Shown: piece after piece, positions 51,697 through 63,864 of the stretch
How positions within the stretch are numbered: the stretch's first letter is position 1
Layout: every line of letters begins with the position of its first letter
Source: Bacillota bacterium
Lineage (GTDB): Bacteria; Bacillota; DSM-12270; Thermacetogeniales; Thermacetogeniaceae
Direction of reading: 5' to 3'
Assembly (NCBI GenBank): GCA_013177945.1
Contig: JABLXW010000008.1
Coordinates: 62,001 to 126,000 of the forward strand
DNA length: 64,000 nucleotides
Notes under the pieces: model-generated
What the model saw: the letters and a program-made list of their open reading frames with translations, nothing else
Databases searched by the model: none
Told to the model about the DNA's origin: nothing
Position numbers and translations under genes: made by a program

Positions 51697-53805
51697 ATGA
51701 CGGAAAAACTGCTTGTGCTGGCACCTGTGGGATCTGTTCTGGCGCTCCTCTTTGCGGGATACCTTGCCTACATCGTGATCAAACGCTACGACGAGGGGCC
51801 CCCGGAGGTTGTTTTCATCGCCGAGGCAATCCGGGAGGGTGCCAAGGCTTACATCAAGCGCCAGTACAGCGGAGTTGCCCTTTTCTTTCTCGTAATGTTC
51901 TTCGTCCTTTTAGTTATTGCCTGGAAGGGCTACCTCACCTTTTTCACTCCCTTTGCCTTCCTCACCGGAGGCTTCTTCTCCGGCCTTGCCGGCTTCATCG
52001 GGATGACGATGGCCACCAACTCCAGCGCCCGCACTGCCATGGCCGCCAGGGAGAGCCTCAACAAAGCGCTCCGGGTTGCCTTCGCCGGGGGTGCTGTGAT
52101 GGGCCTGGTTGTGGTCGGCCTCGGCCTCCTCGACCTCAGCATCTGGTATTATGTGCTCGACTATTTCTACCGCCACCTTGATACCGCAACCCGGATCCAG
52201 AACATCACCAGCACCATGCTTACCTTCGGGATGGGCGCCAGTTCCCAGGCGCTTTTCGCCCGTGTCGGCGGGGGGATCTTTACAAAGGCTGCTGACGTCG
52301 GGGCGGACCTCGTTGGAAAGGTCGAAGCCGGAATCCCCGAAGACGATCCCCGCAACCCTGCTGTAATCGCCGACAACGTGGGGGACAATGTGGGAGATGT
52401 CGCCGGAATGGGCGCCGACCTCTACGAGTCCTACGTGGGCTCCATCGTGGCCACCGCCGCCCTTGCCGTGGCAGCAGGGCATGGCATACCAGGTGTCAGC
52501 ATCCCGATGGTGATGGCCGCAGTAGGAGTGCTCGCCTCAATCATCGGGACCTTTTTCGTCCGCTCTGGGGAAAACGTGGAGCAGGGAGTGCTCCTTGCGG
52601 CCCTGCGCCGGGGGATCTTCACCAGCGCCCTGATCATCGCGGTCGTTTCCCTCCCGCTCGTCTGGGCGGCGCTGGGCCGGGAGCAGCTCGGCGTTTACTA
52701 CTCCGTTCTCGCCGGTTTGATCGCCGGGGTAATCATCGGTCTGAGCACCGAGTACTTTACCTCGGGCGAATACCGCCCGACCCGCCTCGTAGCCAACGCC
52801 GCGGTGACAGGACACGCCACCGTAATCATCAGCGGAATGGCAACCGGGATGCTCTCTACCGCAATCCCCGTTGTGGTTGTGGGGGCAGCGGTAATGCTGA
52901 GCTTCTTCCTCTCCGGCGGTGCGGCCAATTATAACGCCGGGCTTTACGGCGTGGGGATTGCGGCCGTCGGAATGCTGAGCACCCTGGGGATTACTCTGGC
53001 GACAGATGCCTACGGGCCGATCGCCGACAACGCCGGGGGAATCGCCCAGATGTCCCACCAGGAACCCATCGTCCGGAAACGGACTGATGCCCTTGATGCC
53101 CTGGGGAACACAACCGCCGCCACCGGGAAGGGGTTCGCCATCGGTTCTGCGGCGCTGACGGCGCTGGCTCTGATTGCCGCCTACCGCGACCAGCTGGAGA
53201 TCATCATGCTCAGGGATCACCTGAACCTCCACCTCAACTTCTCAATCCTGAACCCGAAAGTCCTTGTCGGCCTCTTCCTGGGTGCAATGCTTCCCTTCTT
53301 CTTCGGGTCCCTGACGATGAACGCGGTGGGGCGCGCCGCCCAGAAGATCGTGCTGGAGGTAAGGCGGCAGTTCAGAGAGATTCCGGGGCTGCTCGAAGGC
53401 AAGGCGCGGGCCAACTACGCAAATGCGGTCGGGATCTGCACCCGCGCCGCTCAGATTGAAATGATCGCCCCTGCATTGACCGCGATCCTGGCTCCCCTGG
53501 TCATCGGAATCTTTCTGGGGGTGGAAGGGGTCGCCGGCCTCCTGGGCGGAGCGGTGGTTTCCGGATTCGTTCTCGCCGTGATGATGGCCAACTCCGGGGG
53601 AACCTGGGACAACGCCAAAAAGCACATCGAAGAGGGCGCCCACGGCGGGAAGGGCTCGGAGCCTCACAAAGCAGCCGTTACAGGAGATACGGTGGGAGAC
53701 CCGTTCAAAGACACCTCGGGGCCTTCTTTAAACATCCTCATCAAGCTGATGTCGATGGTCTCCATCGTCTTTGCCTCCTTCATCCTGCACAACGCCTTAT
53801 TCTAG
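51697..53805 (+). CDS. hppA: Membrane-bound, K+-dependent-type ion-pumping pyrophosphatase
   Basis: The enzyme hydrolyses PPi and pumps H+ or Na+ across the membrane, saving energy in anaerobes. The roughly 702-residue polytopic protein has [20 protein letters not shown] and [10 protein letters not shown]. Ala in the latter, rather than Lys, indicates the K+-dependent class; Na+ transport is common there but not proven. ATG 51697 follows AAAGGAG; an upstream in-frame ATG lacks this. It is monocistronic with its own terminator. Confidence 0.96.
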   Translation: MTEKLLVLAPVGSVLALLFAGYLAYIVIKRYDEGPPEVVFIAEAIREGAKAYIKRQYSGVALFFLVMFFVLLVIAWKGYLTFFTPFAFLTGGFFSGLAGFIGMTMATNSSARTAMAARESLNKALRVAFAGGAVMGLVVVGLGLLDLSIWYYVLDYFYRHLDTATRIQNITSTMLTFGMGASSQALFARVGGGIFTKAADVGADLVGKVEAGIPEDDPRNPAVIADNVGDNVGDVAGMGADLYESYVGSIVATAALAVAAGHGIPGVSIPMVMAAVGVLASIIGTFFVRSGENVEQGVLLAALRRGIFTSALIIAVVSLPLVWAALGREQLGVYYSVLAGLIAGVIIGLSTEYFTSGEYRPTRLVANAAVTGHATVIISGMATGMLSTAIPVVVVGAAVMLSFFLSGGAANYNAGLYGVGIAAVGMLSTLGITLATDAYGPIADNAGGIAQMSHQEPIVRKRTDALDALGNTTAATGKGFAIGSAALTALALIAAYRDQLEIIMLRDHLNLHLNFSILNPKVLVGLFLGAMLPFFFGSLTMNAVGRAAQKIVLEVRRQFREIPGLLEGKARANYANAVGICTRAAQIEMIAPALTAILAPLVIGIFLGVEGVAGLLGGAVVSGFVLAVMMANSGGTWDNAKKHIEEGAHGGKGSEPHKAAVTGDTVGDPFKDTSGPSLNILIKLMSMVSIVFASFILHNALF

Positions 53806-53836
53806 AACCTCACCTGCAATTCCAGACAAAATTCAA

Positions 53837-53866
53837 GCCGGTACAGTTCTGTACCGGCCTTTTTTT
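53837..53866 (+). terminator. Intrinsic terminator of hppA
   Basis: GCCGGTACAG and CTGTACCGGC form a perfect stem with a TT centre followed by a run of seven T. Confidence 0.92.
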
Positions 53867-53874
53867 GGCCATTT

Positions 53875-54099
53875 TCAGAGCATTGCCACAAGCAAGGTCA
53901 GCAGGAGAAAACCGACGGCAAGCACCGTCGAAACCCTGTTGAGAAACTCATCTATCCCCTTCTTCTTGCCCAGCAAAGACTGCGCGCCTCCGGCAATCGC
54001 GCCGGACAGTCCGGCGCTTCTTCCCGACTGGAGCAGAATCGTCGCAATCAGACCCAGGCTGAACAGCACCTGAAAAATCAGCAGAACGGTTTTGAGCAA
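53875..54099 (-). CDS. secG: Protein translocase subunit SecG
   Basis: The 74-residue membrane protein has two hydrophobic segments (about residues 3-22 and 55-73) joined by a loop with LLQSGRSAGLSGAIAGGAQ and the conserved FLNRVST. It is the small SecYEG subunit. It follows eno by 41 nt on the same strand and ends the glycolytic run, a common Firmicute arrangement. Confidence 0.92.
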   Translation of the reverse strand: MLKTVLLIFQVLFSLGLIATILLQSGRSAGLSGAIAGGAQSLLGKKKGIDEFLNRVSTVLAVGFLLLTLLVAML

Positions 54100-54140
54100 C
54101 CCGGCCTTCCTCCTTCCCGGTTTCCTGAAACAACTTTATT

Positions 54141-55454
<1,314 letters not shown>

Positions 55455-55468
55455 CTAAAAATTCCTTG

Positions 55469-57019
55469 TTAAACATTTGCCCTCAAAGGCAAAAGCAGAG
55501 AATGCCCGGTCATTTCCGGAGGTTTGGGAATTCCCAAGATCTCCAAAATCGTCGGGGCGAGATCCTCGAGGGCGCCCCCCTCCCGCAAAAGACACCCCCG
55601 GTACCTTTCCCCTACCAGGATCAGGGGAACTTCATTGGTGGTGTGGGCGGTGTGGGGCTCTTCACCGTCCCCCTCCAGCATCTGCTCGGCGTTGCCGTGA
55701 TCCGAAGTAATCAGGGCAACGCCCTCCTTCCCCAGCACTGCGGTCACCACCCGCCCCAGGCACTCGTCCACAACTTCAAGCGCCTTCACCGCCGCCTCCA
55801 GGACCCCCGTGTGGCCGACCATGTCGGGGTTGGCGTAGTTCAAAATAATGACATCGTACCTGTCCTTTTTAATCTCCGCAAGCACCGCCTCCGTCACCTC
55901 GCGGGCGCTCATCTCGGGCTTCAGGTCGTAGGTTGCCACCCTGGGGGAGGGTATCAGAATCCGGTCCTCTCCGGGGTTGGGCGCTTCAACCCCCCCGTTG
56001 AAAAAGAAGGTGACGTGGGCGTATTTCTCCGTTTCGGCAATCCGCAGCTGCCTCAAACCGTGCGCGGCGAGAACCTCGCCCAGGGTGTTTTTCAGGCTCT
56101 GGGGCGGAAAGGCAACCGGCGCCGGAATCGTCACATCGTACTGGGTCATGCAGACGAAGTGAACACCGGGATACCCCTTTTTCCTGGTGAATCCCTCAAA
56201 CTCCCTGTCCGTGAAGGCCCGCGTGAGCTCCCGCGCCCGGTCGGCCCGGAAGTTGTAGAAAATCACAACATCCCCGGGCCTTGCCTTCCCCTTCGGGTTC
56301 CCCTGAGCGTCAACGATCACCGTCGGCACCACAAACTCGTCGGTAACTCCCGCCTCGTAGGACCTTTCCAGGGCGGCCTGGGGAAGGGTGGCCTTTTCCC
56401 CTTTTCCGTAAACAATCGCCTCGAAGGCCTTTTCCACCCGGTCCCAGCGTTTGTCGCGGTCCATCGCGTAGTACCGGCCCATGACCGTGGCGATGACGCC
56501 GGTCCCCAGCTCCCGGCACTTTTTCTCTACAGCCTGGAGGTACTCCTTCGCGCTCATGGGAGGGACATCCCGCCCGTCCAGAAAGGCGTGGATGAAGACC
56601 CGGGAAAGCCGGTGGCGCTGCGCCATCTCCAGGAGGGCGAAGAGGTGGGTGAGGTGGCTGTGGACGCCCCCATCGGAAACCAGACCGAAAAGGTGGAGAG
56701 AGGCATCTTTTGCCTTTTCCATCGCTTCAACGAGCACCGAGTTCCTGAAAAATTCCCCCGTCCGGATCGCCCTGCTGATCCTGGTGATGTCCTGGTAGAC
56801 CACCCGGCCCGCCCCGATGTTGAGGTGCCCCACCTCCGAGTTTCCCATCTGCCCCTCCGGGAGGCCGACCGCCTCCCCCGAGGCGGCGAGGGTCGTGGCA
56901 GGATAATTTTCCTGGTAATAGCAGAAGTTAGGGGTCCGGGCGAGGCAAACGGCATTCCCCCTCGCCTCCCCGGCGCACCCCCAACCGTCCAGAATGATGA
57001 GAGCCAGCGGGTGCTTCAA
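55469..57019 (-). CDS. gpmI: 2,3-bisphosphoglycerate-independent phosphoglycerate mutase
   Basis: The 516-residue metalloenzyme interconverts 3- and 2-phosphoglycerate. The metal- and serine-bearing motifs LIILDGWG, GQMGNSEVGHLNIGAGR, FIHAFLDGRDVPP, and the final SDHGNAEQML are intact. Its start overlaps the tpiA stop by 4 nt (ATGA), so the two are coupled. Confidence 0.97.
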   Translation of the reverse strand: MKHPLALIILDGWGCAGEARGNAVCLARTPNFCYYQENYPATTLAASGEAVGLPEGQMGNSEVGHLNIGAGRVVYQDITRISRAIRTGEFFRNSVLVEAMEKAKDASLHLFGLVSDGGVHSHLTHLFALLEMAQRHRLSRVFIHAFLDGRDVPPMSAKEYLQAVEKKCRELGTGVIATVMGRYYAMDRDKRWDRVEKAFEAIVYGKGEKATLPQAALERSYEAGVTDEFVVPTVIVDAQGNPKGKARPGDVVIFYNFRADRARELTRAFTDREFEGFTRKKGYPGVHFVCMTQYDVTIPAPVAFPPQSLKNTLGEVLAAHGLRQLRIAETEKYAHVTFFFNGGVEAPNPGEDRILIPSPRVATYDLKPEMSAREVTEAVLAEIKKDRYDVIILNYANPDMVGHTGVLEAAVKALEVVDECLGRVVTAVLGKEGVALITSDHGNAEQMLEGDGEEPHTAHTTNEVPLILVGERYRGCLLREGGALEDLAPTILEILGIPKPPEMTGHSLLLPLRANV

Positions 57020-57801
57020 ACTGTCTGCCCCCTTGCCACCGCGGCGCCGCGGATAATCTCGACGAAAGAGTCCACCTTTAAGCTTGCTCCTCCCACCAGC
57101 ACCCCGTCAATTTCCTCCTCCTCCATAAAGGGAACGATATGCTCTGGCGTCATGCTTCCCCCGTAAAGGAAGCGAACCCGGCCGGCGAAGGAGGCGCCGA
57201 AGAGCCGCCCCAGCTCCTGGCGCAAAACCCGGACCACCGCAGCCGCATCCGCAGGTGTTGCGGTTTTTCCGGTGCCGATCGCCCAGACCGGTTCGTAGGC
57301 AACAACCAGGCCGGCGGGATCTTCTATCCTCAACCCCGCCAGTCCGGCACGCAGCTGCCGGAGGCAGAAGGCTTCCGCCTCCCCGGCCTCCCTGGCCGCA
57401 AGGTCCTCCCCCAGGCAGAAGATGGGGCGGAGGCCGCAGGAAAGGGCGGCTTCAAGCTTCATCCGGATCATCTCATCGCTCTCTCCAAAGTGCTTGCGGC
57501 GCTCCGAGTGCCCCAGAATCACGTACCGGCAGCCCAGGGCGCAGAGCATGGGGGCGGAAACCTCCCCGGTGTATGCCCCTTCGGGCGCCCAGTGCATGTT
57601 CTGGGCGCCCCACCCGATTGCGCTTCCCGCAAGCACCCGGGCGACGGCCGGAATGGCCGGAAAGGAGGGGCAGACCACCACTTCAACCCCGCCCGGAACC
57701 ACCTTCTCCCGCAGCAGGGAGGCAAAGGCCGCCGCTTCGTCGGGTGTTTTATACATCTTCCAGTTGCCGGCCACTAACGTTACCCTGCCTGATCCTTCCA
57801 C
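57016..57801 (-). CDS. tpiA: Triosephosphate isomerase
   Basis: TIM converts dihydroxyacetone phosphate and glyceraldehyde 3-phosphate. The barrel has NWKMYKT with the catalytic Lys, GHSERR with the catalytic His, VAYEPVWAIGTGKTATP with the catalytic Glu, and FLYGGSMTPEH. GTG at 57801 (MEGSGRVTLVAGNWK) is taken as start with GGGAGCAGGAG upstream. A longer frame reaches into pgk but lacks homology. About 261 residues. Confidence 0.96.
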   Translation of the reverse strand: MEGSGRVTLVAGNWKMYKTPDEAAAFASLLREKVVPGGVEVVVCPSFPAIPAVARVLAGSAIGWGAQNMHWAPEGAYTGEVSAPMLCALGCRYVILGHSERRKHFGESDEMIRMKLEAALSCGLRPIFCLGEDLAAREAGEAEAFCLRQLRAGLAGLRIEDPAGLVVAYEPVWAIGTGKTATPADAAAVVRVLRQELGRLFGASFAGRVRFLYGGSMTPEHIVPFMEEEEIDGVLVGGASLKVDSFVEIIRGAAVARGQTV

Positions 57802-57835
57802 TTCTCCTGCTCCCTTCTTGGGTTCGGGATTCAGT

Positions 57836-59056
57836 TCAGCTTCTCGCAAGGACGGCAACACCGGGCAGCTCTTTTCCTTCGAGAAACTCCAGAGAGGCGC
57901 CTCCCCCGGTCGAAGCATGGGTAACCTGATCGATCACTCCCGTTTTTTCCAGAACGGCCAGCGTATCTCCCCCGCCGACCACAGAGATCAAATCGGGCCT
58001 GGCCAGGGCGCGCGCGATCGCCTCGCTCCCGCGGGCGAACTCCTCCCGCTCGAAGACGCCCAGGGGGCCGTTCCAGAAAACGGTCCTCGCCTTTTGAATC
58101 AGCTGCGTGAAGCGCTCCGTCGTCCGGGGGCCGATGTCAAGGGCGCGCCACCCGGCAGGCACCTCTCCCGGCGCAACAACCCTGATCTCGCCGGCCCCGT
58201 CCCGGGAGATCACCAGGTCCACCGGGAGCTCCACAGCCACCCCCCGGGCGCGGGCGCGCTTGAGAAACTCCCGCGCGAACCCGACGTTTTCCTCATCAAC
58301 CAGAGAATCTCCCAGTTCGTACCCCTCGGCCCGCAGGAAGGTGTTCGCCATCCCGCCTCCCAGCAGAAGCTGGTCCACCTTGCCGAGAAGATTTTCCAGA
58401 ACCCCGATTTTATCGGCAATCTTTGCCCCCCCTAACACCGCCGCAAAGGGATGGGCGGGATCGGTCAAAATGCGCCCCAGGGCGCTGACCTCCTTTTCCA
58501 TCAAAAACCCTGCTGCCGCAGGGAGAAACTCCGCAACCCCGGCCGTCGAGGCATGGGCGCGGTGCGCCGTACCAAAGGCGTCGTTAACGTAGACGTCCGC
58601 GAGGGAGGCAAGTTTCTTCGCAAACTCCCGGTCGTTGGCCTCTTCCCCGGGATGGAAGCGGAGGTTTTCCAGGAGCAGGACTTCTCCCGGACGGAGCCGC
58701 GCCACGGCCTCTTCAACGGCAGGCCCCACGCAGTCATCGACCTTCTGCACTTCCCGGCCCAGCATTTCCCCCAGCCTGCGCGCCACCTCGTTCATCCGGA
58801 GCTTTTCGACAACCTTTCCCTTGGGCCTGCCCAGGTGGCTCATCAAAATGACCTTTGCCCCCCGCTCCAGCAGGTAGCGGATCGTCGGAAGGGTCGCGGC
58901 GATTCGGGTATCGTCGGTGATCTTCCCGGCCTCATCCAGGGGGACGTTGAAATCAACCCGGACCAGCACCCTCCTGCCCTCCACATCGAGGTCCCTGATG
59001 CTCTTGATGTTGAATTTATCCTTCAGGCCGACGGTTTTACCTGTTTGCGGACTCAT
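57836..59056 (-). CDS. pgk: Phosphoglycerate kinase
   Basis: The enzyme makes ATP from 1,3-bisphosphoglycerate. The 406-residue protein has a short N-terminal extension before the core VLVRVDFNVPLDEAGKITDD, substrate-binding LMSHLGRPKGK, NDAFGTAHRAHAST, and the ATP-site FWNGPLGVFEREEFARG and VVGGGDTLAVLEK. It lies 53 nt downstream of gap and 34 nt upstream of tpiA. Confidence 0.98.
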   Translation of the reverse strand: MSPQTGKTVGLKDKFNIKSIRDLDVEGRRVLVRVDFNVPLDEAGKITDDTRIAATLPTIRYLLERGAKVILMSHLGRPKGKVVEKLRMNEVARRLGEMLGREVQKVDDCVGPAVEEAVARLRPGEVLLLENLRFHPGEEANDREFAKKLASLADVYVNDAFGTAHRAHASTAGVAEFLPAAAGFLMEKEVSALGRILTDPAHPFAAVLGGAKIADKIGVLENLLGKVDQLLLGGGMANTFLRAEGYELGDSLVDEENVGFAREFLKRARARGVAVELPVDLVISRDGAGEIRVVAPGEVPAGWRALDIGPRTTERFTQLIQKARTVFWNGPLGVFEREEFARGSEAIARALARPDLISVVGGGDTLAVLEKTGVIDQVTHASTGGGASLEFLEGKELPGVAVLARS

Positions 59057-59109
59057 TCAATCCCCGCCTTTCCAGAAATTTTTCGCCGGGCTTCCTGCTG
59101 ACCGGCCGA

Positions 59110-60420
<1,311 letters not shown>

Positions 60421-60660
60421 AGCTCTCCATGCGGAGAGTCAACCCGTTGTTGCATCTCTGGGAACAGCCGCGCAGGCCGGACTGCCAGTCTCCAGGAGGG
60501 CGCGACTGGCAAACTGGTGGAGCGGACGGGGAACAGGAGCAAAGTGCCGCCAGGCTCAACCGGCACTCGCCACCCCAAGGTCCCCCTGCGCTTGAAGTGG
60601 CTTTCGGGGACATCCGGTGCGGAACCAGCAGCTGATGAGACCTGCCGGGGTATAACCCCG
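60421..60660. other. GC-rich region of consecutive hairpins downstream of rpoN
   Basis: Five hairpins follow one another: CTCTCC/GGAGAG, TGCCAGTC/GACTGGCA, AGTGCCG/CGGCACT, GCCAC/GTGGC and CGGGG/CCCCG. There is no good reading frame. I could not match it to 6S RNA, SRP RNA or RNase P RNA. It may be a structured RNA or a complex 3' end of rpoN. Confidence 0.35.
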
Positions 60661-60701
60661 AGTTCGGGAGAGATTTAATCCTGGTTCGGTCGAGGCGGGG
60701 G

Positions 60702-62108
60702 TTAACGGTAGCGCTTTCTCTGCCGCACAGGAGGGATTCCGATTTCCTGCCTGTACTTCGCCACCGTCCGGCGGGCGATCCGGATTCCCCTTTCCCGCAA
60801 AAGCTCACAGAGGTGCTGGTCGCTGTAAGGCCTTGTGGCGTCTTCGTTCTCGACCAATTCCTTTAAAATGCGCTTGATGCTCTCGGCAGCAACCATCTCC
60901 CCGGCCACAACATTTTCCACACCGCTTGAGAAGAAAAACTTTAAATCGAAAACACCCTGCGGGGTCTGGATGTACTTGTTGGCAATCGCCCGGCTTACGG
61001 TGGACTCGTGCAGTTCCGCCACCCGGGCGATCTGCTTGAGGGTAAGGGGCTTCAGGTACTTGATCCCCCGCTCCAAAAACTCCCGCTGGGAATCGACGAT
61101 GCACTTTACCACGCGGTAAAGGGTCAGGCGCCGCTGCTCGATGCTGCGGATCAGCCAGACCGCCGCCTTCAGCTTGTTCTCGATGAACTGCGCGGTGGCG
61201 GGATCACAGGTGTCCCGCTGTCTCAGGAGAGTCTGGTAGGTCTTATTGATGATCAGGCGGGGCACCGAAACGTCGTTGACCAGGACGATGAACTCCCCGT
61301 CGACCTTTTCCACGATCACATCCGGGACAATGTAGCGGACATCCCCCGGCCTGGAAAAGTTCCGGCCCGGCTTGGGATCCAGGCTCTTGATCAGGTCGGC
61401 CTTCAGCTGGACCTCCTGCACCGTCAGGCCCAGGGCCGCCGCGATCTTGGCCAGCTTCCCCCGCGCGAGATCGCCCAGGAAAAAGCGCACCAGCTTCTCC
61501 ATAACCGGAGTCCGCAGGCCGCGCTGCTCGAGCTGAATCAGGAGGCACTCGGCAAGGTCGCGCGCTCCCACCCCAGGTGGATCGAAGGACTGGATGACCT
61601 TGAGGATGCGCTCAATTTCCGAAACCGGATACCCGCACGCCTTCTGGACCTCCTCCAGGCTGATCTGGAGATAACCCCGGTCGTTAATGTTTCCGATTAA
61701 AAACTCCCCGATTTCCCGCTCCCAGGGCTCGGAGAGGGAAAGATGGAGCTGGAGAGTAAGGTGCTCATGAAGGCTCGGTGCCTGGGCGACAAAGTGCTCG
61801 AAGTTGTAAGCATCATCATCTTCCTGATCCGCCCAGGCCCGGTCAAAGGACCGGTCGACCTGACCGTACTCTGCCAGGTACTCGCACCAGTCCCGGGTAA
61901 AATCATCCCCTGCGGGTTCCGACCCGATCTCCTCTTCGGGCTCAGATTCGTCCCGGACCTCCAGGAGTGGATTTTCGAGCATGGCATTCTCGATGTACTG
62001 GACCAGGTCCGCTGCGGAAAGCTGGAGAACGGTAATCGCCTGCCGGAGCTCCGGTGTCATAACCAGCTTCTGGGATTGTTCAAGATTGATTCCATAACCT
62101 AAACGCAT
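60702..62108 (-). CDS. rpoN: RNA polymerase sigma-54 factor
   Basis: The 468-residue factor recognises -24/-12 promoters and needs an AAA+ activator. The Gln/Leu-rich region I (INLEQSQKLVMTPELRQAI, VLQLSAADL), the acidic region II, the core-binding domain, a helix-turn-helix (LKQIARVAELHESTVSRAI) and the C-terminal RpoN box ARRTVAKYRQEIGIP are all present. Five promoter matches in this window fit its binding site. It lies between the glycolytic run and DUF502/whiA. Confidence 0.97.
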   Translation of the reverse strand: MRLGYGINLEQSQKLVMTPELRQAITVLQLSAADLVQYIENAMLENPLLEVRDESEPEEEIGSEPAGDDFTRDWCEYLAEYGQVDRSFDRAWADQEDDDAYNFEHFVAQAPSLHEHLTLQLHLSLSEPWEREIGEFLIGNINDRGYLQISLEEVQKACGYPVSEIERILKVIQSFDPPGVGARDLAECLLIQLEQRGLRTPVMEKLVRFFLGDLARGKLAKIAAALGLTVQEVQLKADLIKSLDPKPGRNFSRPGDVRYIVPDVIVEKVDGEFIVLVNDVSVPRLIINKTYQTLLRQRDTCDPATAQFIENKLKAAVWLIRSIEQRRLTLYRVVKCIVDSQREFLERGIKYLKPLTLKQIARVAELHESTVSRAIANKYIQTPQGVFDLKFFFSSGVENVVAGEMVAAESIKRILKELVENEDATRPYSDQHLCELLRERGIRIARRTVAKYRQEIGIPPVRQRKRYR

Positions 62109-62208
62109 CTGACACCCTCCCCCTAACCCTCTCCTTCTTAAATTCGACCAATCTCCGGCAATTCCTGCTCCTTTTTAACATCCTATGCTGCCAGCCGGGC
62201 AATGATAC

Positions 62209-62871
62209 TCAACGGGGCCTCGGGCTCTCCCGCCGGGGGGCAGGGAGGCCATCCCCCGCCCCTCCCGGGCGCCGGTTCCGGTAAGAGGGGGCTGAGGTGA
62301 TAATCCCGCCGGAAACAAGCAGCTTCAACCCCTCCTCTACGCTCATCTCAAGAAAAATCAGCTCCTCCCGGGGGGCAATTAAAAAAACCCCGGCTGTAGG
62401 AGGGGTGGCAGGAAGATAAACATTTAAAAGGTCCTTTTTAATCCTCCCCTTCACCTCGGCCGGCGCCTCCCCTGTGATGAAACCGAGGGAATAGAGGCCG
62501 CGCCGGGGGTATTCAAGCAAAACAACCCGCTGAAAGGCTTCCCGCCGCTGCAGGGCAAAGGCCTCCATTACCTGCTTCGTTGCGGTGTAAATGCTCTTGA
62601 CAACCGGAATCCGCCGCAGCACCTCCTCGCCCCACGCCAGGAGCTTCCTCCCCACTACATTGGTTCCGAAGAGGCCCGCAAGAAAAACCAGGACGATCAT
62701 GATCAGGAAGCCGGCCCCTGGTATCGTGCGGCCCGTCAGGAGCTGGATGAAATTGCGGAGAATTCCATCCACCAGGTTGAAGGAAAAGGCGAGCACATAA
62801 CCGGTAATGATGAGCGGCAAAAGAACCAATAGCCCGGTCAAAAAATATTTCCGGAGAAAACGCCAAAGCAT
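62209..62871 (-). CDS. DUF502-family membrane protein
   Basis: The 220-residue protein has two strong membrane segments (about residues 10-32 and 52-72) and a conserved cytosolic part containing IPVVKSIYTATKQVMEAF and VYLPATPPTAGVFLIAPRE. DUF502 proteins are widespread and of unknown role; a membrane scaffold or stress function is sometimes suggested. The C-terminus is Pro/Arg-rich. It is 16 nt downstream of whiA. Confidence 0.88.
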   Translation of the reverse strand: MLWRFLRKYFLTGLLVLLPLIITGYVLAFSFNLVDGILRNFIQLLTGRTIPGAGFLIMIVLVFLAGLFGTNVVGRKLLAWGEEVLRRIPVVKSIYTATKQVMEAFALQRREAFQRVVLLEYPRRGLYSLGFITGEAPAEVKGRIKKDLLNVYLPATPPTAGVFLIAPREELIFLEMSVEEGLKLLVSGGIITSAPSYRNRRPGGAGDGLPAPRRESPRPR

Positions 62872-62887
62872 GGAGACTACCCCCTGG

Positions 62888-63859
62888 TTATTTTTTCAGG
62901 ATGTTCAGCCGGGCTTCCGGGCCGGTTTCCTGGTTCAAAACCCGGTCTGCGATCCGGCGCAGTTCCCGAAAGCGGTGGTTGACTCCGGACTTGCTCACCG
63001 GAGGGGAAAGGAGCCTGCCGAGTTCTCTAAAGCTCGCGTCAGGGTAAACCAGCCGGAGCTCGGCAAGGTCACGCAGATGCGGCGGCAAAGAGGAAAGCCC
63101 CCCGTGAGCCGCCAGCTGTTTGATCATTTCCACCTGCCTGAGGCCGGCCTCCACCGTTTTCGCGAGGTTGGCGGTCTCGCAGTTCACCAGCCTGTTCACA
63201 TGATTCCGCATCTCTTTCAAGATCCGGCTGTTTTCGAACTCGAGCACCGCCCGGGTCGCCCCGATAATGCGCAGAAACTCGCCCACCTGATCCGCTTCTT
63301 TGAGGTAAATCCCAAAGCTGCCCTTCCGCTCCCGCTGCCCAGGAGTCAAGCCGAACCGCGCGAGCGCCCTTTTCACCTCTTCGGCTCCCTCTGCAGTATC
63401 CAGAAGAAACTCCAGGTGGTAGGAGTGATCCGGTTTGCTGAAGTATCCGCTACCGAGAAAGCACCCCCGCAGAAAGGCACGGCGGCAGCAGCTCCGGTCC
63501 CACAAACGGAGGTCCAGGTGCTCCTTCAACCTGTTTTTGCGGCTGGCAAACCCGAGCTCCTGCAGGATAAACAAACCGTTCTGCCGGAGGGGAAGCCGGA
63601 TCACAAAAAGGTGGTGGTGACGCGGCCTGCTGCACCGGCGGACGGCAACGCTCCGATCCCACCCCAACTGCTTGGAGAGCCTGAAGACTTTCCGGGCAAC
63701 TGCCGGGCTCTCTGTTGTAATCACCAGGGCGTTTTCGGGCGACCCCAGGCAGAGGCTCCCTGCAGTGAGCGCCAGGGCGGCCAGCTCGGCGCGCCAGCAG
63801 CAGGGAGATGCCGGAAGGACCCGGGCTGCCTCCTGTTTGACCTGAACGGAAAAGGACAT
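62888..63859 (-). CDS. whiA: WhiA-type DNA-binding protein
   Basis: WhiA joins a degenerate LAGLIDADG-like domain (about residues 90-210, with RGCFLGSGYFSKPDHSYHL) to a C-terminal helix-turn-helix (PDASFRELGRLLSPPVSKSG). In Firmicutes it influences division and chromosome segregation. ATG 63859 (MSFSVQVKQEAAR) follows GGTGAG and gives 323 residues; an earlier in-frame start is less likely because it overlaps yvcK. It is 5 nt behind yvcK. Confidence 0.95.
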   Translation of the reverse strand: MSFSVQVKQEAARVLPASPCCWRAELAALALTAGSLCLGSPENALVITTESPAVARKVFRLSKQLGWDRSVAVRRCSRPRHHHLFVIRLPLRQNGLFILQELGFASRKNRLKEHLDLRLWDRSCCRRAFLRGCFLGSGYFSKPDHSYHLEFLLDTAEGAEEVKRALARFGLTPGQRERKGSFGIYLKEADQVGEFLRIIGATRAVLEFENSRILKEMRNHVNRLVNCETANLAKTVEAGLRQVEMIKQLAAHGGLSSLPPHLRDLAELRLVYPDASFRELGRLLSPPVSKSGVNHRFRELRRIADRVLNQETGPEARLNILKK

Positions 63860-63864
63860 GGCTC

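Noticed and set aside
60600-60670. CTGATGAG word suggesting a hammerhead ribozyme
   Set aside because: The required GAAA and cleavage-site partner segments are not found at the right positions.
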